Shown: positions 36,840 to 46,803, counted from the stretch's first letter. The stretch: DNA of 55,013 nt from Candidatus Gastranaerophilales bacterium (GCA_944324315.1 CALUVW010000013.1:1-55013), one strand, 5' to 3'. Translations and numbers: made by a program. Notes: generated by a model not told the origin, from the sequence alone.

Positions 36840-37050
36840 TATAATAATAAAAAAGCCATTTATATCCAATGTACGGACATGCAAGAGCAATGACAGGAAT
36901 GCATCCGGAGCTAATTATTGGCGTACAAAAGAAGCACTCTGCGCAGGAGAAAAGTTACTTAATATGCACCTGAAAATGCCAGCGGCGACGGCTGTGTTGC
37001 AAGAATAATGGAAAAAGGCTCGAGAAGACTTATTAAAAGAAAAGAGAATA
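36840..37050 (+). pseudogene. Possible gene relic upstream of prepilin 6
   Basis: The gap between folP and prepilin 6 carries a short stretch that reads protein-like (GANYWRTKEALCAGEKLLN) but is cut by stops and has no start. It may be the broken end of another prepilin or of a Cys-containing surface protein. The evidence is weak; it could be noncoding. Confidence 0.25.
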
Positions 37051-37052
37051 AC

Positions 37053-37843
37053 ATGATATTAGAAAAGCTCAAAATCGCCCCCCCCCCGACGAACGCAATT
37101 GCTTAACCCGCCGGATTATAGCTTCCAGGAATTTTACAGTGATATTACAAGGTTTTACATTAGCGGAACTTTTAATAACTCTTGGAATTATTGGTATTAT
37201 AGCAGCACTTACCCTGCCGGCCATTATTGGACATTACAAAAAACAGGAAATTGCATCCAAGCTTAAAAAATTTTCATCTACAATACAAAACGCATTTACA
37301 ATGGCATCAGCTCAATATGGGGACATGTCTAATTGGGATTATCCAAACAAACAAAATAATGCAGAACAAATAAATGAATTTGTAAGTACTTATTTATATC
37401 CTTTTTTAACAGGAATCAAAGAATGCAAAGCCGGGGACAAAACTTGTCAAAAATTGTTAGAGTTAATAAATGGTGAAACAGGATCAGGAGGAAGTTACAC
37501 GATTAATACTGCTTATGTATTTATGGATGGAGGATGTTTTTCAGTATTAACAGGCGGTACAACCCAGAATAGCCTTATGATGCATATAACTTATGATTAT
37601 AACTGTGAAAAAAAACCTAATAAATTTGATAAAGATGTTTTTGCATTTATTATACGTATTAATAAAGCCTCAAATACATACAAATTCAAAGCCGGCTCTG
37701 CAAGGACATTTAGCCTTACAAAACGCAACGACTTATTGGAAGCTTGTAAAAAGCATGAGCAAACACATTACCAAGGCGGATGTTCCGCTTTAATTGAGTT
37801 TGACGGCTGGGAAATTAAGGATGATTATCCGTGGCGACTGTAA
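37053..37843 (+). CDS. Phase-variable prepilin-like protein 6 (frame broken at C10)
   Basis: ATG 37053 (weak ribosome site, AAAGAGAATAAC) starts MILEKLKIA and enters C10 (37078-37087). With 10 C the frame ends at TAA 37104 after PPPTNAIA. With 11 C it continues PPPDERNCLTRR... to the class III site LQG^FTLAELLITLGIIGII, a leader of about 34 residues. The mature part is about 230 residues with Cys pairs and the terminal GWEIKDDYPW. A GTG at 37139, with AGGA 9 bases before it, could start a short-leader version (MILQG^F) independent of the run, so control may be partial here. The element around the run is identical to that of prepilin 5 on the opposite strand. Confidence 0.78.
37066..37089 (+). 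repeat. AGCT-8nt-C10-GA element (prepilin 6)
   Basis: AGCT, CAAAATCG, C10 at 37078-37087, GA. Here the gene is on the + strand, so the run is read as C (Pro codons). Confidence 0.88.
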
Positions 37844-37903
37844 AAAAATTTTTTACTAAAATCTTTGTTTATGCTAAAATAAACTCATAAATAAGGAGAT
37901 AAA

Positions 37904-39346
37904 ATGGAAGATTTAAGAGATAAATACGAAGTTGTTATAGGTTTGGAAGTTCATGCACAGTTAAAAACCAAATCAAAAATATTTGCCCCCGACGGCTGCG
38001 AGTTCGGGAAAGAACCTAATTCGGAAACAAGCCCGATTACGCTCGGAATGCCAGGAGTTTTGCCTGTATTGAATAAAGAAGCAGTTAATATGGGAATCTT
38101 AACCGGACTTGCTCTGAATTGTGAAATTCCTGAAAGATGCAAATTTGACAGAAAACAGTATTTTTATCCCGACCTTCCAAAAGGTTACCAAATATCTCAA
38201 TATGATGAACCTATCTGCGTAAACGGATACTTAAACGTAAAAGGCAAAAGAATAGGCATCACACGTGCTCATCTTGAAGAAGATGCAGGTAAACTTGTCC
38301 ATGCAGGGGCTGACGGTCTTGCAGGCTCTTCATATTCCCTTGTAGATTTAAACAGAGCCGGTACTCCGCTTCTTGAAATCGTTTCAGAACCCGACATGAG
38401 ATCTTCTGAAGAAGCAAGAAATTATATGGAAGAATTAAGAAATATTGTCCGCTATATAGGCGTTTGCGACGGGAACCTTGAAGAAGGCTCAATGAGATGC
38501 GACGCTAATATCTCTATTATGCCTAAAGGTTCAAAAGAATTCGGCACACGTGCTGAAATTAAAAATGTAAACAGTTTTTCAGCCCTTCAAAGAGCCATTG
38601 AATACGAAATTGACAGACAAATCGAAATAGTTGAAGAAGGCGGAAAAGTCGTTCAGGAAACAAGATTGTGGGACGACAACGCCAGAGAAACAAAATCTAT
38701 GAGAGGTAAAGAAGACGCCCACGATTACAGATACTTCCCAGAACCTGACTTAATGCCTTTAAAAATTTCAAGAGAATGGGTTGAAGAAATCAGAGCCAAA
38801 ATGCCAGAACTTCCGCAGGCAAAACGTGAACGCTATATGAGCCTTGGTTTAAGCGAATACGATGCCTCGGTAATCGTTGAACAAATGGGACTTGCACTCT
38901 TCTTTGATGAAGTTTTGAAACTGGGCGCTTCTCCTAAAATTGCCGTAAACTTTATTATGGGTGAAATTGCAGCCTATCTTAAAGAAACAAAACTTGAAAT
39001 TAATGAAACGAAATTAACGCCTGACAATCTGGTTGAATTAATTTCGCTGATTGAAAAAAATACAATTTCTAACAACATCGGCAAACAAATTATTGTTGAT
39101 ATGATGAAAGACGGTTCAAAAGCTTCTGAAATCGTTGAAAAAAGAGGTTTGAGCCAGATATCTGATACCGGCGCAATTAAAGAAATTGCACAGAAAGTCT
39201 GCGACGCAAACCCTGCTCAAGTAACAGCATACAAAAACGGGAAAGTACAACTTTTAGGTTTCTTTGTCGGACAGGTTATGAAAGAAACAAAAGGCAGAGC
39301 TAACCCGAAAGCAGTTAATGAAATTTTAAAAGAAATATTGGATTAA
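37904..39346 (+). CDS. gatB: Aspartyl/glutamyl-tRNA amidotransferase subunit B
   Basis: 480 residues. The cradle domain begins YEVVIGLEVHAQLKTKSKIF and has the DLNRAGTPLLEIVSEPD and EEGSMRCDANIS motifs and the PDLMPL tail. The helical YqeY-like domain covers about 330-480 (GASPKIAVNFIMGEIAAYL, KGRANPKAVNEIL). With GatA and GatC it converts Glu-tRNA-Gln to Gln-tRNA-Gln (and Asp to Asn). gatA and gatC are not in the window. An AAGGAG site precedes the ATG. The SIS gene follows after 4 bases. Confidence 0.96.
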   Translation: MEDLRDKYEVVIGLEVHAQLKTKSKIFAPDGCEFGKEPNSETSPITLGMPGVLPVLNKEAVNMGILTGLALNCEIPERCKFDRKQYFYPDLPKGYQISQYDEPICVNGYLNVKGKRIGITRAHLEEDAGKLVHAGADGLAGSSYSLVDLNRAGTPLLEIVSEPDMRSSEEARNYMEELRNIVRYIGVCDGNLEEGSMRCDANISIMPKGSKEFGTRAEIKNVNSFSALQRAIEYEIDRQIEIVEEGGKVVQETRLWDDNARETKSMRGKEDAHDYRYFPEPDLMPLKISREWVEEIRAKMPELPQAKRERYMSLGLSEYDASVIVEQMGLALFFDEVLKLGASPKIAVNFIMGEIAAYLKETKLEINETKLTPDNLVELISLIEKNTISNNIGKQIIVDMMKDGSKASEIVEKRGLSQISDTGAIKEIAQKVCDANPAQVTAYKNGKVQLLGFFVGQVMKETKGRANPKAVNEILKEILD

Positions 39347-39350
39347 ATTT

Positions 39351-40409
39351 ATGTTTTTACAAAATCATAAACCAACATGTATGGAATCAGAAATTTTCGA
39401 ACAGGCTGATGTTCTTGAAAATCTATTGCAAACACATGTAAATGACAATAATTACATACTGTTTGACATACCTGCTGATGTCCAGAAAATTATAATTGTT
39501 GCAAGCGGTTCATCTTACCATTGCGCAAAATTTGCAGCTGATCTTTTCGGAAATATTGCAGGAATGGAAGCGGCCGCAATTTATTCAAGCGAATTTCTTT
39601 TAAAATCGGCTGTACCTAAAGACAATGATTTTTTATACGTCTTTATAACGCAGTCAGGAGAAACATCTGATACTAATTCTGCTCTCAAAAAAGCAAAAGA
39701 ATTTGGAATGAGAACACTTTGTATTACAAACAAAAAAGGTTCTACAATATGGGAAGCATCTGACTTTAAAATTGACTGCTGTGCCGGAGAAGAAAAAAGC
39801 ATTGCCGCAACAAAATCACTAACAACACAAATGCTTTGTTGCACCCTGCTTGTTTTAAAATATGCTGCACATAAAGGGATTGATATTTCCGGATATATAA
39901 ATGACTTAAAAACATTACCATCATTTATAAGAGCATCTTATGACCTACATCCCGAAACAAAAGAAATGGCAAAATTCCTAGCAAAATATAAAAATATTGT
40001 AATAACAGCAGACGGAATTTCATACGCACTTGCCAAAGAAGCATCATTGAAAATTAAAGAAACATCCTACATTAATGTATACTCAAGCATTCTAGGGGAA
40101 TTTATGCACGGTCATGTTGCAATTTTGAATAACAAACCTGCAATGATACATATTTCAATGAATGAATTAAGTTACACCGCAATAAAAAATTTGAATAAGA
40201 TAGAAGAAGACTACAATCCGCCATTGTGCATCTTAGGCTGCTCAAATGATAAAATAAATACAAAATTCAATATTGATATTAAATGTGAAAGTGAAATCGT
40301 AAAATCTTTCTGTATAATAGTTATCGCACAGCTTTTGGCTCTGGAAATAGCAACGGCTCTGGGTAGAAATGTTGACAAACCGCATGGATTGCATAAAGTC
40401 GTTAAATAA
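39351..40409 (+). CDS. SIS-domain sugar isomerase/deaminase (GlmS isomerase-like)
   Basis: 352 residues with two SIS domains (about 45-180 and 205-345). GSSYHCAKFAADLF, ITQSGETSDTNSALKKAKEFG and EEKSIAATKSLTTQM are the phosphosugar-binding motifs of the GlmS C-terminal half; the end DKPHGLHKVVK matches the GlmS terminus (DxPRxLAKSVT). The glutaminase half of GlmS is absent, so it may be an ammonia-dependent glucosamine-6-phosphate synthase/deaminase, or an AgaS/FrlB-like enzyme. It probably shares a transcript with gatB. Confidence 0.85.
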   Translation: MFLQNHKPTCMESEIFEQADVLENLLQTHVNDNNYILFDIPADVQKIIIVASGSSYHCAKFAADLFGNIAGMEAAAIYSSEFLLKSAVPKDNDFLYVFITQSGETSDTNSALKKAKEFGMRTLCITNKKGSTIWEASDFKIDCCAGEEKSIAATKSLTTQMLCCTLLVLKYAAHKGIDISGYINDLKTLPSFIRASYDLHPETKEMAKFLAKYKNIVITADGISYALAKEASLKIKETSYINVYSSILGEFMHGHVAILNNKPAMIHISMNELSYTAIKNLNKIEEDYNPPLCILGCSNDKINTKFNIDIKCESEIVKSFCIIVIAQLLALEIATALGRNVDKPHGLHKVVK

Positions 40410-40484
40410 AAAACAAAAATCCTATTGACAAATACCTTAAAATCGTAAATAATGGACTTAGGTAAGAATAAAAGGAGTTGAAAT

Positions 40485-41188
40485 ATGAGAATACGAGAAG
40501 CTTTTAGAGTGCCCCCCCCCCGCAAAACACTTGTAAATTAAAGGGTTTCACCCTCGCAGAAGTTTTAATTACTCTTGGTATAATAGGTGTAGTTGCGGCT
40601 ATGACGATGCCTGTTATTATAAGTAAATACCAGACAATGGTCATTAAAAATCAGTTCAAAAAATCTTATTCTGTGATATCTAATGCTTTTAACCTTGCGA
40701 TACAAGAAATGGGTGAAGGGGTTGACTGTACAAATAAAGATAATTCGACAACAACTAGTTCAATATCCGAATGTAATACATTGTGGCAAAATTATTTTTT
40801 GAAAAACTTACAAGTCGCTAAATATTGTGAATCAAAAGCTTTCGAAAACGGCTGTGTACCAGACTATAAAGAGGAAGATTTTGTCAATGGCGCAGGATGC
40901 GGCGGTTTCACCGCTACTCAGATAAAAGAACACCAGATGGCCGCAGTTTTAAGCGACGGAACTATAGTATTTCCCTACGGATGGAACGGACGCTCGTTTG
41001 CTGCCTTAGGTTTTGATGTAAATGGTTTTAAAGGTCCGAATAAAGGCGGACATGACGTATTTTCTCTGGGTATTGCAAATAAAGGGAATATACCTGTTTT
41101 AGGAGCATGGAGGGATGGTTACTTATCTTTTTGTATGCCATTTGCAGAAGATCCATTATTCTGGTATCTAAAAGACGTTTTATATTAA
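40485..41188 (+). CDS. Phase-variable prepilin-like protein 7 (frame broken at C10)
   Basis: AAAGGAGTTGAAAT and ATG 40485 start MRIREAFRV, entering C10 (40512-40521). With 10 C it ends at TAA 40539. With 11 C it reads PPPPQNTCKLKG^FTLAEVLITLGIIGVVAA, a 21-residue leader, the most conventional prepilin leader of the set. No ATG, GTG or TTG exists in the prepilin frame between the run and the cleavage site, so normal translation of a secreted form must cross the run in frame. The mature part is about 213 residues with FDVNGFKGPN-x2-G-x-D and Cys pairs; it groups with prepilins 1 and 5. It is followed by a strong terminator. Confidence 0.85.
40499..40523 (+). repeat. AGCT-9nt-C10 element (prepilin 7)
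   Basis: AGCT, TTTAGAGTG, C10 at 40512-40521, then GC instead of GA. A diverged member of the family. Confidence 0.75.
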
Positions 41189-41193
41189 AAATG

Positions 41194-41224
41194 AAAAGGT
41201 TCGGTATAAATCCGAACCTTTTTT
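41194..41224. terminator. Bidirectional terminator
   Basis: AAAAGGTTCGG / CCGAACCTTTT with a 7-base loop between convergent prepilin 7 and pheS. Confidence 0.85.
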
Positions 41225-42259
41225 CTAAAATTGTTTTAAAAATCTTTCGTCATTATTGAAGAATAACCTAATATCATCAACAGCATATTTAAGCATTGCA
41301 AGGCGTTCTACCCCCATGCCGAATGCAAATCCAGAATATACATCAGGATCAATTCCTACACCTCTTAATACATTCGGATCAACCATCCCGCAGCCGAGAA
41401 TTTCAAGCCAGCCGGTGCCGGAACATGTTCTGCACCCTTTGCCCTCACACATTATACATTGAACATCTACCTCTGCAGAAGGTTCTGTAAACGGGAAAAA
41501 ACTGCTTCTGAAACGTGTGGGGCGGCTGGTTCCGAAATATATTCTTATAAATTCATTCAAAACACCTTTCAAATCCCCAAAAGTTATATCTTTATCAACA
41601 TAAAGCCCTTCTATCTGATGGAAGAAGTTATTTTTACGTGCATTAATGTTTTCATTTCTGTAAACTCTGCCTGGTGCCACAACTCTTATCGGCGGATTTT
41701 TACCTTCCATAGCGTGAATTTGAGCACCTGAAGTCTGACTTCTTAATACAACATTTTTAGCTATTTCCGTATAAAAAGTATCCTGAACATCACGTGCCGG
41801 ATGATCTTTCGGGACATTCAAAGCATCAAAATTATAATATTCTGTCTCAACTTCTGGAGAGTGTTCCTGCGGAACAACTGAAAAACCGAGACTTTGAAAT
41901 ATTTGCACAATTTCATTAGTCGTTGAAGTCAAAAGATGCTCTTTCCCGCGCGGAATATATTTTCCAGGAAGAGTAATATCAATTTGTTCTGTTTTTAATT
42001 TTTCATTTAATTCTTTTCTATAAAATTCATCATGTTTTGACTTTAAAGCTTCTTCAAGTTTTCTTGTAATTTCATTTGCAAGAGAACCGACAATCCTTTT
42101 ATCATCATCAGAAAGGTTTTTAAGATTTTTCTTAATCTCGTTAAACTCACCTTTACGGCTCAAATATTTTCCCCTGATTTCTTCAATATCATTGATAGAA
42201 GAGGCTTTCGCCAAATCTTGTGTTGCACATTCATATATTTTTTCAAGTTGTTCTTTCAT
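41225..42259 (-). CDS. pheS: Phenylalanyl-tRNA synthetase alpha subunit
   Basis: 344 residues from ATG 42259 (GGAGGGATTATAT upstream; a 63-codon extension in frame is not supported). A coiled-coil N-terminal arm covers about 1-95. Class II motifs follow: motif 1 near HPLTSTTNEIVQIF-like sequence, motif 2 VAPGRVYRNENINARKNNFFHQIEG, and motif 3 GFAFGMGVERLAMLKY. A CIMCEGKGCRTCSGTGWLEI segment, usual in this family, precedes motif 3. With PheT it charges tRNA-Phe. pheT is not next to it, so the subunit genes are separated. Confidence 0.95.
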   Translation of the reverse strand: MKEQLEKIYECATQDLAKASSINDIEEIRGKYLSRKGEFNEIKKNLKNLSDDDKRIVGSLANEITRKLEEALKSKHDEFYRKELNEKLKTEQIDITLPGKYIPRGKEHLLTSTTNEIVQIFQSLGFSVVPQEHSPEVETEYYNFDALNVPKDHPARDVQDTFYTEIAKNVVLRSQTSGAQIHAMEGKNPPIRVVAPGRVYRNENINARKNNFFHQIEGLYVDKDITFGDLKGVLNEFIRIYFGTSRPTRFRSSFFPFTEPSAEVDVQCIMCEGKGCRTCSGTGWLEILGCGMVDPNVLRGVGIDPDVYSGFAFGMGVERLAMLKYAVDDIRLFFNNDERFLKQF

Positions 42260-42311
42260 ATAATCCCTCCACCGCTTCCGCGGTTCCCTCCCTTTACAAG
42301 AGAGGCTAATT

Positions 42312-42932
42312 TTATAAAATTTCGTTATGCTTTTTCTCGTATCCAATTGTTGTAACAGGTCCATGCCCCGGGTATACAGTGATATTATCATCAAGTTTAA
42401 ACAATTTATTTTTAATACTGTCAACCAGTTTTTCAAAACTTCCGCCAAACAAATCCGTTCTGCCTACACTTTCCCTAAACAAAGTATCCCCTGAAAATAA
42501 TTTATCATCAATCAGGTAACATACTCCGCCTTCGGTATGTCCGGGGGTATGAATAACCTTTATTTTTATATTACCGACAGTAAGAATATCACCATCTTCT
42601 ACAAATCCTTCATAAACAGGGGGCACACTTTCCGCTAAACCGCCAAAAAGACGTGTAAATTCATTTATATTATCAGATATAATAAGGTCATCCTTACAAA
42701 TAACAGCTTTTGAATCCAATGCCTTTTTCAAATCATTTAACCCCATAATATGGTCAAAGTGTCCGTGAGTTAAAAGTATATATTCAACGTCAGCACCGAG
42801 TGCTCTAACAGTATCTGTTATTTCAGGAATTAAAGCAGAAGCATCTATCAAGACAGCTTTTTTAGTATGTTCGTCCATGACAAGATACATATTGTTTTCT
42901 AATTGACCTGCTGTAAATTGTTTTATAATCAT
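42312..42932 (-). CDS. Metallo-beta-lactamase fold hydrolase (glyoxalase II-like)
   Basis: 206 residues. Metal ligands THGHFDHIMGL (about 52-62), HTPGHTEGG (about 129-137), the Asp in FSGDTLFRESVGRTD and the late His in YPGHGPVT are all present. These small YcbL/GloB-type enzymes hydrolyse thioesters such as S-lactoylglutathione, but the substrate here is unknown. Its ATG overlaps the stop of kdsA by one base, so the two are coupled. Confidence 0.88.
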   Translation of the reverse strand: MIIKQFTAGQLENNMYLVMDEHTKKAVLIDASALIPEITDTVRALGADVEYILLTHGHFDHIMGLNDLKKALDSKAVICKDDLIISDNINEFTRLFGGLAESVPPVYEGFVEDGDILTVGNIKIKVIHTPGHTEGGVCYLIDDKLFSGDTLFRESVGRTDLFGGSFEKLVDSIKNKLFKLDDNITVYPGHGPVTTIGYEKKHNEIL

Positions 42933-43753
42933 TATTTTCTCACCAGCTCAAAAATATCTTTGCAAATATGGAATAATTCCTCAGCCTTATCAAGCGGAAT
43001 CATGTTAGGACCGTCACATTTTGCTTTATCAGGATCAGGATGGACCTCAAAAAATAAAGCATTTGCACCTGCAGCCATTGCAGCTTTTGCAAGCGTTGGA
43101 ACAAATCTTCTGTCACCACCCGAGCATACACCCTGAGCTCCGGGGAGCTGTACACTATGCGTAGCATCAAAAACAACGGGATACTCAAAAGTTTGCATAA
43201 TAGGCACTGCTCTGAAATCTACAACAAGATTATTATACCCGAAAGAACAACCTCTGTCTGTTAAAAGGATTTTATTATTTCCTGCTTCCTCAACCTTTTT
43301 AACAAGAGTGCCCATCTGTTCAGGCGCCAAAAACTGACCTTTTTTAATATTTACAATTTTGCCAGTTTTAGCGGCAGCAACAAGCAAATCTGTCTGCCTG
43401 CATAAAAAAGCAGGAATTTGTAAAATATCTGCAACCTTGCTGACAGGTTCAGCCTGATCGGGAGTGTGAATATCCGTAACTATAGGAACATCAAACTTTT
43501 CTTTTACAGCTTGAAGCATTTCAAGCCCATTTTCAAGACCGGGTCCCCTATATGAGTATATAGACGAACGATTAGCCTTGTCAAAAGATGATTTAAACAC
43601 AAAGTTTATATCAAGCTTTTTGGTAATTTCTTTCAAACCTTTAGCAGTAACATCTAATATTTCTTGACTTTCAGCAGCACAAGGACCTGCTATAATTGTA
43701 AGTTTATCCCCGCCTATTTCAAAGTCTCTCAATTTAACTGTTTTCATATTCAT
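42932..43753 (-). CDS. kdsA: 3-deoxy-D-manno-octulosonate 8-phosphate synthase
   Basis: 273 residues. IAGPCAAESQEILD, FKSSFDKANRSSIYSYRGPGLENGL, VTDIHTPDQ, CRQTDLLVAAAKTG, and FDATHSVQLPGAQG are KdsA motifs. It condenses arabinose-5-phosphate with phosphoenolpyruvate for Kdo, the inner-core sugar of LPS, so the organism likely has an LPS outer membrane. The Cys in AGPC marks the metal-dependent class II form. The start (ATG 43753 or the ATG two codons later) lacks a clear ribosome site. Confidence 0.94.
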   Translation of the reverse strand: MNMKTVKLRDFEIGGDKLTIIAGPCAAESQEILDVTAKGLKEITKKLDINFVFKSSFDKANRSSIYSYRGPGLENGLEMLQAVKEKFDVPIVTDIHTPDQAEPVSKVADILQIPAFLCRQTDLLVAAAKTGKIVNIKKGQFLAPEQMGTLVKKVEEAGNNKILLTDRGCSFGYNNLVVDFRAVPIMQTFEYPVVFDATHSVQLPGAQGVCSGGDRRFVPTLAKAAMAAGANALFFEVHPDPDKAKCDGPNMIPLDKAEELFHICKDIFELVRK

Positions 43754-43815
43754 AGTTCAATTATATGCAAAATATGCATTAATTTCAACCCTAAATTAAA
43801 GGGACGACAAAATTT

Positions 43816-44618
43816 TTACCAGGGATAATCATCCTTAATTTGCCATCCATCATACTGTATCAAAGCACCGCAGTAGCGCCCCAAACCCTTCTTGTTACAA
43901 CCGCCTGTTGAGTTTAAAAGATCATCTCTGGTAGTCCAATCCCCCGATAAGCCCCAAAAATTTGATTTATTTATACTCTCAGAATTACTGAAATAATATC
44001 CAAAAACATCTTTACCAAGCATATTCGGATTTTTATTTCCGTTTATATCAACATAAATAATAACATCACGTACTAATGTACCATTATTATTAAGCGCTAT
44101 TAAAATAATAGAACCATCCAGTAAATATACAGCATAAAACATAGAAACACTAAATACTTGTTTATTAAGGTATTTATACGATGGTAATTTATTACATTTA
44201 ACACCACAATCTTCCTCTACATTTAAGTATGGTAAAATATATGTTTTTACAAAATTTATTAAAGATACATTATAATTTGAACCATCGCCATAATCAGAAA
44301 CTGGACCAAAATTAAAATTCCATGTTGAAGCATCCCCATTAGCATTTTGTGACATAACAAACATCTGAGAAATTGTTGTGTAACTCTTTTTTAATTTATT
44401 AACTGTTACATTTTTTTGATATTTGATAACAAGAGCAGGTATTGTTATAGCAGCAACAACTCCTATAATCCCTAATGTAATCAAAACTTCTGATAATGTA
44501 AATCCCCAAAGTGCATTTTGTAAAAGCTCAAAATGATTATTTAATCTTTTAAATACAGGAAAAGAAGCTGCTAAATCGCCCCCCCCCCGAGAGTTACATT
44601 TCTTAATGTTTCTTCCAT
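43816..44618 (-). CDS. Phase-variable prepilin-like protein 8 (frame broken at G10)
   Basis: AAAAGGAGTGGAACGT and ATG 44618 start MEETLRNVTL, then G10 (44579-44588). With 10 G the frame stops at once (GGGAI then TAG). With 11 G it continues GGGGDLAASFPVFKRLNNHF... to the class III site LWG^FTLSEVLITLGIIGVV, a leader of about 39 residues. Ser replaces Ala next to the conserved Glu5. The mature part is about 227 residues, with VDINGNKNPN-x2-G-x-D and the terminal GWQIKDDYPW. It lies between kdsA and rplA on the same strand, but a terminator separates it from rplA, so it has its own promoter. Confidence 0.83.
44566..44590 (+). repeat. AGCT-9nt-C10-GA element (prepilin 8)
   Basis: AGCT, GCTAAATCG, C10 at 44579-44588, GA. 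It reads as G10 in the leftward gene. Confidence 0.85.
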
Positions 44619-44680
44619 ACGTTCCACTCCTTTTATTAATTACATCTTTACTATAACATATTAAATTAAAATTTTCAATA

Positions 44681-44712
44681 AAAAAGCCTCTCTTAAAAAG
44701 AGGGGCTTTTTT
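44681..44712 (-). terminator. Terminator of rplA
   Basis: AAAAAGCCTCTCTT pairs with AAGAGGGGCTTTTT over a short A loop. T runs on both strands; it ends the rplK-rplA transcript. Confidence 0.8.
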
Positions 44713-44729
44713 ATTATATTTTTAGAAAC

Positions 44730-45455
44730 TTATGCCATAAGTTCTTTAACTTCAGCTGCAAAGTTTTTAGGATCCAATTTAATTCCGGGTCCCATTGTAG
44801 TTGAAAGGTATACTGATTTAACAAATGTACCTTTAGCTGAAGCAGGTTTTGCTCTTAATACAGCATCTGCAAGTGTTGCGTAGTTTTTAAGCAAATCTTC
44901 TTCGCTGAATTCAATTTTGCCGACAGGACAGTGAATCATGCCCTGTTTATCAGCTCTGTATTCAACTTTACCTGCTTTAGCATCTTTAACAGCTTTAGCT
45001 ACATCCATTGTAACTGTTCCTGTTTTAGGGTTAGGCATTAAACCTTTAGGACCTAAAACACGGCCTAATTTACCTAACATACCCATACAATCAGGTGTTG
45101 CAATCAATGTATCAAAGTCAAACCAGCCTTCAGAAATTTTGTCGATAATTTCTTCGGCTCCTGCATAATCAGCACCGGCATCTTTTGCTTCAGTTGCTTT
45201 AGGTCCTTTTGCGATAACGCAAACTTTAACAGTTTTACCTAAACCTGCAGGCAATACAACTGTAGATCTGATCTGCTGGTCAGCCTGACGAACATCAATA
45301 CCTAATCTCATATGGCATTCTACTGTTTCATTGAACTTAGAAACTTCTTTAGAAATTTCTTTTAACTTTTTTATTGTATCAACAGCAGTTGCCGGTTGTA
45401 CAAATCCTTCCAGCATTTCCTGCATTTTTTTCTGTTTTTTAGTTAATTTACTCAT
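44730..45455 (-). CDS. rplA: 50S ribosomal protein L1
   Basis: 241 residues. It contains the L1 core [46 protein letters not shown] and [17 protein letters not shown]1 forms the mobile stalk at the E site and in many bacteria represses its own operon. It follows rplK; in the common order rplJ-rplL would come next, but here a terminator and prepilin 8 follow. Confidence 0.97.
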   Translation of the reverse strand: MSKLTKKQKKMQEMLEGFVQPATAVDTIKKLKEISKEVSKFNETVECHMRLGIDVRQADQQIRSTVVLPAGLGKTVKVCVIAKGPKATEAKDAGADYAGAEEIIDKISEGWFDFDTLIATPDCMGMLGKLGRVLGPKGLMPNPKTGTVTMDVAKAVKDAKAGKVEYRADKQGMIHCPVGKIEFSEEDLLKNYATLADAVLRAKPASAKGTFVKSVYLSTTMGPGIKLDPKNFAAEVKELMA

Positions 45456-45532
45456 TATTTTAAATTCCTTTCGTGGTATTAGCGGAAATTACCTGCGGTC
45501 ATGCTAAACCAGTGTCAGCATCTCTTAAAAGC

Positions 45533-45555
45533 TCCTGAAATAAATTCAGGATGAC
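45533..45555. repeat. Dispersed palindrome between rplK and rplA
   Basis: TCCTGAAATAAATTCAGGATGAC, the same variant as 16913-16935, inside the gap of a ribosomal protein operon. It does not carry a T run and is not an obvious terminator. Confidence 0.75.
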
Positions 45556-45578
45556 GGAGATAATCTTCCTTCCATCTT

Positions 45579-46007
45579 CTAACCTTCTTTTACTGTAACA
45601 CCCATAGCTCTGCAAGAACCTTTAATCATGTTCACAGCAGCTTCCATAGATGTTGCGTTTAAGTCATTCATTTTAATTTTAGCTATTTCTTCAAGCTGAG
45701 CTTGAGTAATTTCGCCAACTTTATCTTTATTAGGAACAGCTGAACCTTTAGGAAGGTTTAAAGCTTTCTTAATAAGAACAGGTGCCGGAGGTGATTTTAC
45801 GATGAAAGAAAAACTTCTGTCCTCGTAAACATCAATAACAACCGGAATAATGTATCCTGCTTGAGATTCAGTTTTAGCATTAAACTGCTTACAAAAATCC
45901 ATGATGTTGACACCGTGCTGACCTAATGCAGGACCAACCGGCGGTGACGGATTTGCTTTACCTGCTTCGATTTGAAGCTTGATTTTTCCTACTACTTTTT
46001 TTGCCAT
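45579..46007 (-). CDS. rplK: 50S ribosomal protein L11
   Basis: 142 residues from ATG 46007 (AAAGGAGAACAAA upstream; a longer in-frame start is not supported). [20 protein letters not shown], the N-terminal rRNA-contact loop, and [12 protein letters not shown]-type and GSCRAMGV segments are standard. L11 forms the GTPase-associated centre with L10/L12. It is downstream of nusG on the same strand. Confidence 0.97.
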   Translation of the reverse strand: MAKKVVGKIKLQIEAGKANPSPPVGPALGQHGVNIMDFCKQFNAKTESQAGYIIPVVIDVYEDRSFSFIVKSPPAPVLIKKALNLPKGSAVPNKDKVGEITQAQLEEIAKIKMNDLNATSMEAAVNMIKGSCRAMGVTVKEG

Positions 46008-46139
46008 TTTGTTCTCCTTTTGTGGTACTAACGGTCTCCGCGGCTTTTCGGGAGGGTCCTTCCACACTTTTTGTACTATATTATATTTTAATTTGTTTAT
46101 ATTCGTGCTGCTCACGCAGCCATCTTTAACAAGCTTTGT

Positions 46140-46778
46140 TTACAGCTTGTTGATTTGTTTGTATTCAAGTTCAACCGGAGTTTCACGTCCAAAGATTGAA
46201 ACATTTGCACGAAGTTTAGACTTATCAGGGTAAACTTCAATAATATCTGCAATAAAGTCTGCGAAAGGTCCTGATATAATTCTGACTTTATCACCTGCTT
46301 TAACGTCAAGTTCAATTTTTTGTGAAGTTGAAGATGAACGGTTAATAATCTTTTTAATTTCACTATCGCGTGCAGGAATCGGTTTTTTAGCTGAACCTAC
46401 AAATTTTGTTACGCCTGAAGTGTGTCTTACAACATACCAGCTGTCTTCATCCATAATCATTTCAACGAGAACATATCCGGGGAAGATTTTTTCTTCACGT
46501 TCCTGTTTTTTACCGCCTTTCATTTGAGTAACGGTTTTCTGCGGAACTTCTATCCTAAAAATTTTATCGCCCATGTTCATATATTCAATACGTTTTTCAA
46601 GGTTTACTTTTACTTTATTTTCATAACCTGAATATGTATGAACAATGTACCAGCGTTTCTGGTTTTTCTTAGCTTCTCTTTTTTCAGCTTCGGCATCTTC
46701 TTGTGCTTGAGCTTCTAAAGCTTCCTGCGCTTTATCTTCATTAAGCTGTTCTTCCATTGATTTTTCTTTTTTAGTCAT
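46140..46778 (-). CDS. nusG: Transcription elongation/termination factor NusG
   Basis: 212 residues. After an acidic/Lys-rich extension of about 38 residues comes the NGN domain (RWYIVHTYSGYENKVKVNLEKRI, PGYVLVEMIMDEDSWYVVRHTSGVTKFVG) and a KOW domain (GDKVRIISGPFADFIADI). It binds RNA polymerase, reduces pausing and links it to ribosomes or Rho. secE-nusG-rplK is the conserved order. Confidence 0.96.
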   Translation of the reverse strand: MTKKEKSMEEQLNEDKAQEALEAQAQEDAEAEKREAKKNQKRWYIVHTYSGYENKVKVNLEKRIEYMNMGDKIFRIEVPQKTVTQMKGGKKQEREEKIFPGYVLVEMIMDEDSWYVVRHTSGVTKFVGSAKKPIPARDSEIKKIINRSSSTSQKIELDVKAGDKVRIISGPFADFIADIIEVYPDKSKLRANVSIFGRETPVELEYKQINKL

Positions 46779-46803
46779 AAGCCACCCTTTATGTTTTGTA
46801 GGA

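Noticed and set aside
37053-37103. The short products upstream of the runs (for example MILEKLKIAPPPTNAIA) as real small peptides
   Set aside because: Their sequences after the run are not conserved between loci, whereas the continued prepilin frame is. They are better explained as truncated OFF products.
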